From: Armatimonadota bacterium | GTDB lineage: Bacteria; Armatimonadota; UBA5829 | NCBI GenBank assembly: GCA_023474015.1 | Contig: JAMCYN010000084.1 | Span: 1,948-19,902, forward strand | Direction: 5' to 3' | DNA length: 17,955 nt | Part shown: in pieces, positions 14,903 through 17,955 of the stretch | Position numbering within the stretch: position 1 is the stretch's first letter | How the letters are laid out: each line of letters opens with the position of its first letter | Program-made: the position numbers and the translations under genes | The notes under the pieces: model-generated | What the model was told of the DNA's origin: nothing | Databases searched by the model: none | What the model saw: only the letters and a program-made list of their open reading frames with translations

Positions 14903-16407
14903 CAACTCCTTACTCTGCACGGCGTCATCACCGCTGCGGACATGCCGTGTATCAGTTTCTTGTCCTTGGGACATGCCGTGGCAAGCACGCCGCCGAGATT
15001 GGCGCGGCCGCCCGATACGAAATAATATGGGCACAGCCTGACCCTCGCCTGAATCTCTCGAGGCTCACCGCACGATTCCGCGAAGTACTTTACCCCGAAT
15101 AGCGCCGTGTCCTGGAACGGCTGAAGCACATATGGCAGCTTATCGAAGCCGGCAAGCGCTTCCTCCACCGATTTAGCCCACTCGGTCTCGGGCATATCAT
15201 GGCCGACCTTGACCCCTCGCGCGCCCCACGCGAGCGGCGAAAACCCCGAGGGCTTGATCACGAGCCGACGCTCCTTTTGGGTGGCGTTTTCTATCTCCCG
15301 CCAGTCCCTGATCGGCTTGCAGCGCCATCGAAAACCCGCGATCTCGGCGTGCGGAGGGACGGGGCGATTGTCCAGGATCCACGTGGGGGCGAACGTCGAC
15401 TTGAGCAAGGCATAGCCGTCCTCTCCCAACGAGGCCAGCCAGTGTTCCCGAAGGGCCTCATGATGAAGCAGGGCCAAAAGCAGCTTTTCCTCAAGGTAAT
15501 GCTTGTACGGCGGCGTCACGACGACCAACTTCTTGCGCGCCGCGTATGCCAACAGCTCGGACTTGGGAATGTTGAGGATGTCGAAAAGTTCGAAGAAACG
15601 GTAAACCACATCGACCCTCAGCTTTTCGCCCATGGTCTCTATGAACAGTCCGTCCTCCGCGAAAACGACCTCGCCGGGCCGGACCGTGTGGGCTCGCAGC
15701 CCGATCTTTCGAAGCTCACCGGCCAAATAGACCATCTCCGGCAGGTAATCCGCCGACTCCTCCGAAACGACAATCGCGCACACCGGATCGTCGAACCCGG
15801 CCGCGTCCCGGAGCATCGCCGCAAATCCGTCGCGCATCCCCCGCCCCGATCCCAGCACCTCGAAACCCGCGCGCGAGTAAGCTTCCGAGAGGCAGTCGAG
15901 ATGGCCCATCCCACCGGGGACGCTGTCGAGTTCGGTTATCACGAAGCCATCCTCAGTGATCAGGATATCCGGCCGCAGCACGCCCGGCAGCGCGCGGCGC
16001 TGGTATTTCATCGACGCGTGCCGAATAAGGTCCTCGCCCTTGCCGATGTCCAGATACGCCTTCGCCCAATCGGGACCCGTGCGGATATAGAGGTCGTTTA
16101 CCGAATTATAGAACCGAAGAATGGTCTCGCCGAGCTTATGGAGGATACCGACTTGTTCACTGGTCAGAGGGAACGGTTCCGCGCCGACGAAGTGCGTGCG
16201 TTCTTCGCCCTCCGCCCCCGGAATCCGCCACAAGCCCGCGGCGTCTATATCATCCACAATACATTTGCGGATTGTAGCGGCACTCACTTTGACAGTTGTT
16301 TGATCGCCCAATATCACTACTCCCGCGCCGGGCCGGCTTAGAGTCACAAGCTCTACTTTAGCACATTTCCCCGCTATCACCGCTCGGAAAACGCTGTTAG
16401 CAGGCAT
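14902..16407 (-). CDS. ATP-grasp ligase-like protein, distantly like glutathionylspermidine synthase
   Basis: 501 residues, cytoplasmic, no signal peptide. Features fit an ATP-grasp amide ligase, which activates a carboxylate as acyl phosphate and joins it to an amine or thiol. DILITEDGFVITELD followed by SVPGGMG (147-168) resembles the acidic/glycine motif of glutathionylspermidine synthases. A helix with YKHYLEEKLLLALL comes at about 301-314, a nucleotide-binding Lys and Gly-rich stretch RLVIKPSG to WGARGVKVG at 381-402, a hinge YVLQPF at 426-431, and a C-terminal Arg- and Gly-rich segment near 455-473. The exact family and substrates are not recognised. The ATG at 16407 has no ribosome-binding site, which fits a very short leader. 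It is followed by KamA-like and glutaredoxin genes on the same strand, so all three may form a pathway. Confidence 0.7.
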   Translation of the reverse strand: MPANSVFRAVIAGKCAKVELVTLSRPGAGVVILGDQTTVKVSAATIRKCIVDDIDAAGLWRIPGAEGEERTHFVGAEPFPLTSEQVGILHKLGETILRFYNSVNDLYIRTGPDWAKAYLDIGKGEDLIRHASMKYQRRALPGVLRPDILITEDGFVITELDSVPGGMGHLDCLSEAYSRAGFEVLGSGRGMRDGFAAMLRDAAGFDDPVCAIVVSEESADYLPEMVYLAGELRKIGLRAHTVRPGEVVFAEDGLFIETMGEKLRVDVVYRFFELFDILNIPKSELLAYAARKKLVVVTPPYKHYLEEKLLLALLHHEALREHWLASLGEDGYALLKSTFAPTWILDNRPVPPHAEIAGFRWRCKPIRDWREIENATQKERRLVIKPSGFSPLAWGARGVKVGHDMPETEWAKSVEEALAGFDKLPYVLQPFQDTALFGVKYFAESCGEPREIQARVRLCPYYFVSGGRANLGGVLATACPKDKKLIHGMSAAVMTPCRVRS

Positions 16408-16426
16408 TATGAAGCAAGTTTATTCC

Positions 16427-16455
16427 ATTTTGCAGCCGAAATCAATGGGTTTCAA
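16427..16455 (-). promoter_or_regulatory. Possible promoter of the ATP-grasp/KamA/glutaredoxin cluster
   Basis: On the minus strand TTGAAA (16450-16455, five of six) is followed after 17 bases by CAAAAT (16427-16432, four of six). Transcription would begin near 16420, only about 13 bases before the ATG, in line with the missing ribosome-binding site. A second weak pair (TTGATT/TAAACT) overlaps it. Confidence 0.35.
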
Positions 16456-16521
16456 GTTCAGGCGTGAAAGGAACAATATGGAAAGCTCCACCGTAATCTA
16501 AAGGAAGTGGTTCCACGGGGC

Positions 16522-16550
16522 TTGCGACAAAAGCAAATCCGTCCGATAAT
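16522..16550 (+). promoter_or_regulatory. Promoter of the TTG-started coiled-coil gene
   Basis: TTGCGA (16522-16527, four of six) and GATAAT (16545-16550, five of six) are separated by exactly 17 bases. Transcription would start near 16557, just before the GGAGGG ribosome-binding site. It is divergent from the possible ATP-grasp cluster promoter. Confidence 0.5.
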
Positions 16551-16560
16551 GGTTCTGTCG

Positions 16561-16566
16561 GGAGGG
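16561..16566 (+). promoter_or_regulatory. Ribosome-binding site supporting a TTG start
   Basis: GGAGGG lies seven bases before TTG at 16574, the ideal distance, and no ATG lies between it and the helical domain. This decides for TTG as the start codon of the following gene. Confidence 0.75.
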
Positions 16567-16573
16567 TCGAGCA

Positions 16574-17260
16574 TTGGATCAATTTGAACTTAGAAGACAG
16601 ATTGACGAGCTTAAAGAAAAGCTCAATAAGTCTATGCGCAAGGCTGAGGGCCTGAAAAATAAGAGCAAAGTCCTGGAATCGCAGTATCAAGACTCCAGAG
16701 AGAGGGAGAAGAATACAAACGACCTCGTGATGGAACTCCTTGAGCGGCAGAGAGAACTCAATGTCATGCTCAACCGCGCCAATATCATGCTCAATCGCGT
16801 GCATGAGACGATGGCGCTGACCTCGGTCGAGTTCAATGAGATGGCCAAAGCGCTCCCCGAGCCTAAGAAGGCGGAGTGGTCGGACCGGGTGTCCAGGATC
16901 AACGAGCTTTTCAAGAAGACCGGCGCCCACGACGCCGAGGTGCTTGGGCTCGAAAGCAGCAATCCGTCGCTCGACACAGACGAATTGAAACGGGAGTCCG
17001 AAGAGGCGTTCGGGAAACACGAGTCCATTTGGGACCGCAAGGAGAAGCGCGAGCCTCCCAAAGTCGAGGCCGAGCTTGTCGAGGAAATGCCGCCACATGC
17101 CGCCACGGAGCCCGAGTCCGCCTTCGGCCAGCCGGAGATCACCATCCACGTCTCCTCTGACGAAGCCCAAGAGTTCCCCGACGATGAACTCCCGGGCGCT
17201 CCCTCAAAGAAACCCTGGTGGTTCAGAATTTCCTCGGGAAACAAGACCGGCGCCGCGTAG
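16574..17260 (+). CDS. Cytoplasmic coiled-coil protein of unknown function
   Basis: 228 residues from a TTG start. The first 95 residues or so are highly charged and helical, with clear heptads (LRRQIDELKEKLNKSMRKAE, then ELLERQRELNVMLNRANIML), and would form a coiled coil. A middle part (about 96-145) is also helical and polar. The last third is acidic, rich in Pro and Glu and probably disordered, ending in a basic-aromatic patch KKPWWFRIS. There is no signal peptide or membrane segment. The layout (oligomerising head, disordered acidic linker, short C-terminal aromatic tail) would suit a scaffold or adaptor, but no family is recognised and the role is unknown. It has its own promoter and is divergent from the ATP-grasp cluster. 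Confidence 0.8.
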   Translation: MDQFELRRQIDELKEKLNKSMRKAEGLKNKSKVLESQYQDSREREKNTNDLVMELLERQRELNVMLNRANIMLNRVHETMALTSVEFNEMAKALPEPKKAEWSDRVSRINELFKKTGAHDAEVLGLESSNPSLDTDELKRESEEAFGKHESIWDRKEKREPPKVEAELVEEMPPHAATEPESAFGQPEITIHVSSDEAQEFPDDELPGAPSKKPWWFRISSGNKTGAA

Positions 17261-17262
17261 GT

Positions 17263-17290
17263 AGTGTTAAGTGTTAAGTTCTTAGTTTTG
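17263..17290 (+). repeat. Degenerate heptamer repeat
   Basis: Four seven-base units in a row: AGTGTTA, AGTGTTA, AGTTCTT, AGTTTTG, starting three bases after the stop of the coiled-coil gene. The unit length equals that of the array at 14845-14902, though the sequence differs. Confidence 0.5.
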
Positions 17291-17318
17291 TTGCTTCGTA
17301 CTGCGGAGCCGAAGGCGG

Positions 17319-17347
17319 TCCTGAGCCTGACGAAGGATGCCGAAGCC
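17319..17347. repeat. Dispersed 29-bp repeat, copy 2
   Basis: Matches 9572-9600 at 28 of 29 bases. A TTGCTTCG also lies upstream in both places (9557 and 17291), so the shared unit is longer than the core, but the spacing differs and the terminal inverted repeats of copy 1 are absent here. It lies between two convergent genes. Confidence 0.8.
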
Positions 17348-17412
17348 GGCCCCAACGGCGCCGCATCCCTTCCCAATTATTCAATATAAAATACTCAATA
17401 CAAAATGCCCCC

Positions 17413-17955
17413 CTACCTGTAAACAGCATATTTCTCCGGGTTCCGCGCGCTTTGCACGAAGAGCACGCTTCCCGGCCCCTGCGTATTGGTCAGGGCGTAG
17501 ATGTTGCGATCACCCACCTTGACACCGGTCGGCGCCAGGTCCACCTGCCCGCTGTAGGCAAACTGCCCCGTAAACGTCCACATCCGACCGGCATATACGA
17601 AGCTTGGGAAAAGCTCGGCAACCTGGCGGAATCGATGCTCTACCTCCGGCAGGCTCCTGACTACATTTCCCATCGGAAACATCCCACTGATCGGTGATGG
17701 ATGCGCGCCGACCGTCTGGGGCTTCACGGCAACCCTGGGAGTGCTCTTCTTCGGAGCCTCCACCTGGGAAACTTTGTTGGCGTCCGGCGCTGCCGGAGAT
17801 ACGCCTTTCGCCGGGGGACCGGCGATATCTATTGCCGGAGGCTCCGGAATCGACCAGGGACCGCTCCCCATCGGCGCGGGGTACACCTCCACGTCCACCT
17901 TGTGCCTCTTGACCCCGTCAGTAGATGATGACCACAAAACGGCCCCGATAATCAG
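17413..17955 (-). CDS. Membrane-anchored protein with Pro-rich linker, 5' end outside window
   Basis: 180 codons are visible, and the frame is open through the right edge, so the N-terminus is missing. The first residues (LIIGAVLW) look like the end of a membrane anchor. A Pro-, Ala- and Lys-rich linker follows (about visible residues 25-85). Last comes a C-terminal domain of about 90 residues with alternating hydrophobic and polar residues, suggesting beta strands (FVYAGRMWTFTGQFAYSGQVDL, ending KYAVYR). Such an anchor, linker and small beta domain is common in cell-envelope or pilus-assembly proteins (PilP-like layouts), but no motif confirms that. The stop is TAG at 17413-17415. Function unknown. 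Confidence 0.72.
   Translation of the reverse strand: MIIGAVLWSSSTDGVKRHKVDVEVYPAPMGSGPWSIPEPPAIDIAGPPAKGVSPAAPDANKVSQVEAPKKSTPRVAVKPQTVGAHPSPISGMFPMGNVVRSLPEVEHRFRQVAELFPSFVYAGRMWTFTGQFAYSGQVDLAPTGVKVGDRNIYALTNTQGPGSVLFVQSARNPEKYAVYR

Noticed and set aside
15199..16341. 380-codon plus-strand open frame
   Set aside because: It is antisense to the ATP-grasp gene. The translation is rich in Arg, His and Gln without any fold pattern, as expected of a shadow frame.

Overview
The window looks like a chromosomal piece of an uncultured, moderately GC-rich, double-membraned bacterium. An outer-membrane efflux channel and a periplasmic adaptor point to two membranes. TTG starts (two genes) and intergenic palindromes and heptamer repeats are also seen. 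I cannot name the phylum from sequence alone. The mix (MacAB/TolC-type pump, GH2 mannosidase, KamA enzyme, chemoreceptor) would fit Armatimonadota or a neighbouring group, but that is a weak guess. No tRNA, rRNA, CRISPR, insertion sequence or phage gene was seen, and no convincing rho-independent terminator.

Layout: (1) 1-2164: the N-terminal part of a methyl-accepting chemotaxis protein (minus), possibly preceded by a 24-codon small ORF, and a divergent NarL/FixJ-type response regulator (plus) whose phospho-acceptor Asp is replaced by Glu. (2) 2223-7251: a minus-strand operon for a complete tripartite efflux pump: outer-membrane channel, MacA/HlyD-like adaptor, FtsX/MacB-type permease, separate LolD/MacB-type ATPase. 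The first three genes overlap or nearly abut. A double-hairpin repeat separates permease from ATPase. (3) 7430-8641: a divergent MdtG-like MFS exporter, overlapping tail to tail with (4) 8633-9472, a membrane-anchored coiled-coil protein of unknown function. A MITE-like palindrome lies upstream of it and forms part of its predicted promoter. (5) 9625-13369: a compact FabF-like ketosynthase and a cytoplasmic GH2 beta-mannosidase, both minus. (6) 13651-16407: a minus-strand cluster of an ATP-grasp (glutathionylspermidine-synthase-like) ligase, a short KamA-family radical SAM enzyme and a CPYC glutaredoxin. (7) 16574-17955: a TTG-started coiled-coil protein (plus) and the C-terminal part of a membrane-anchored protein (minus, cut by the window edge).

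How they work together: the pump genes form one export machine. The ATP-grasp/KamA/glutaredoxin cluster is the best candidate for an undescribed pathway. KamA keeps the residues that bind lysine and PLP, so a beta-lysine-type product attached by an ATP-grasp ligase is plausible but unproven. The other neighbours look like unrelated housekeeping or accessory genes. Hairpin-forming repeats sit at several gene junctions and may set transcript stability.
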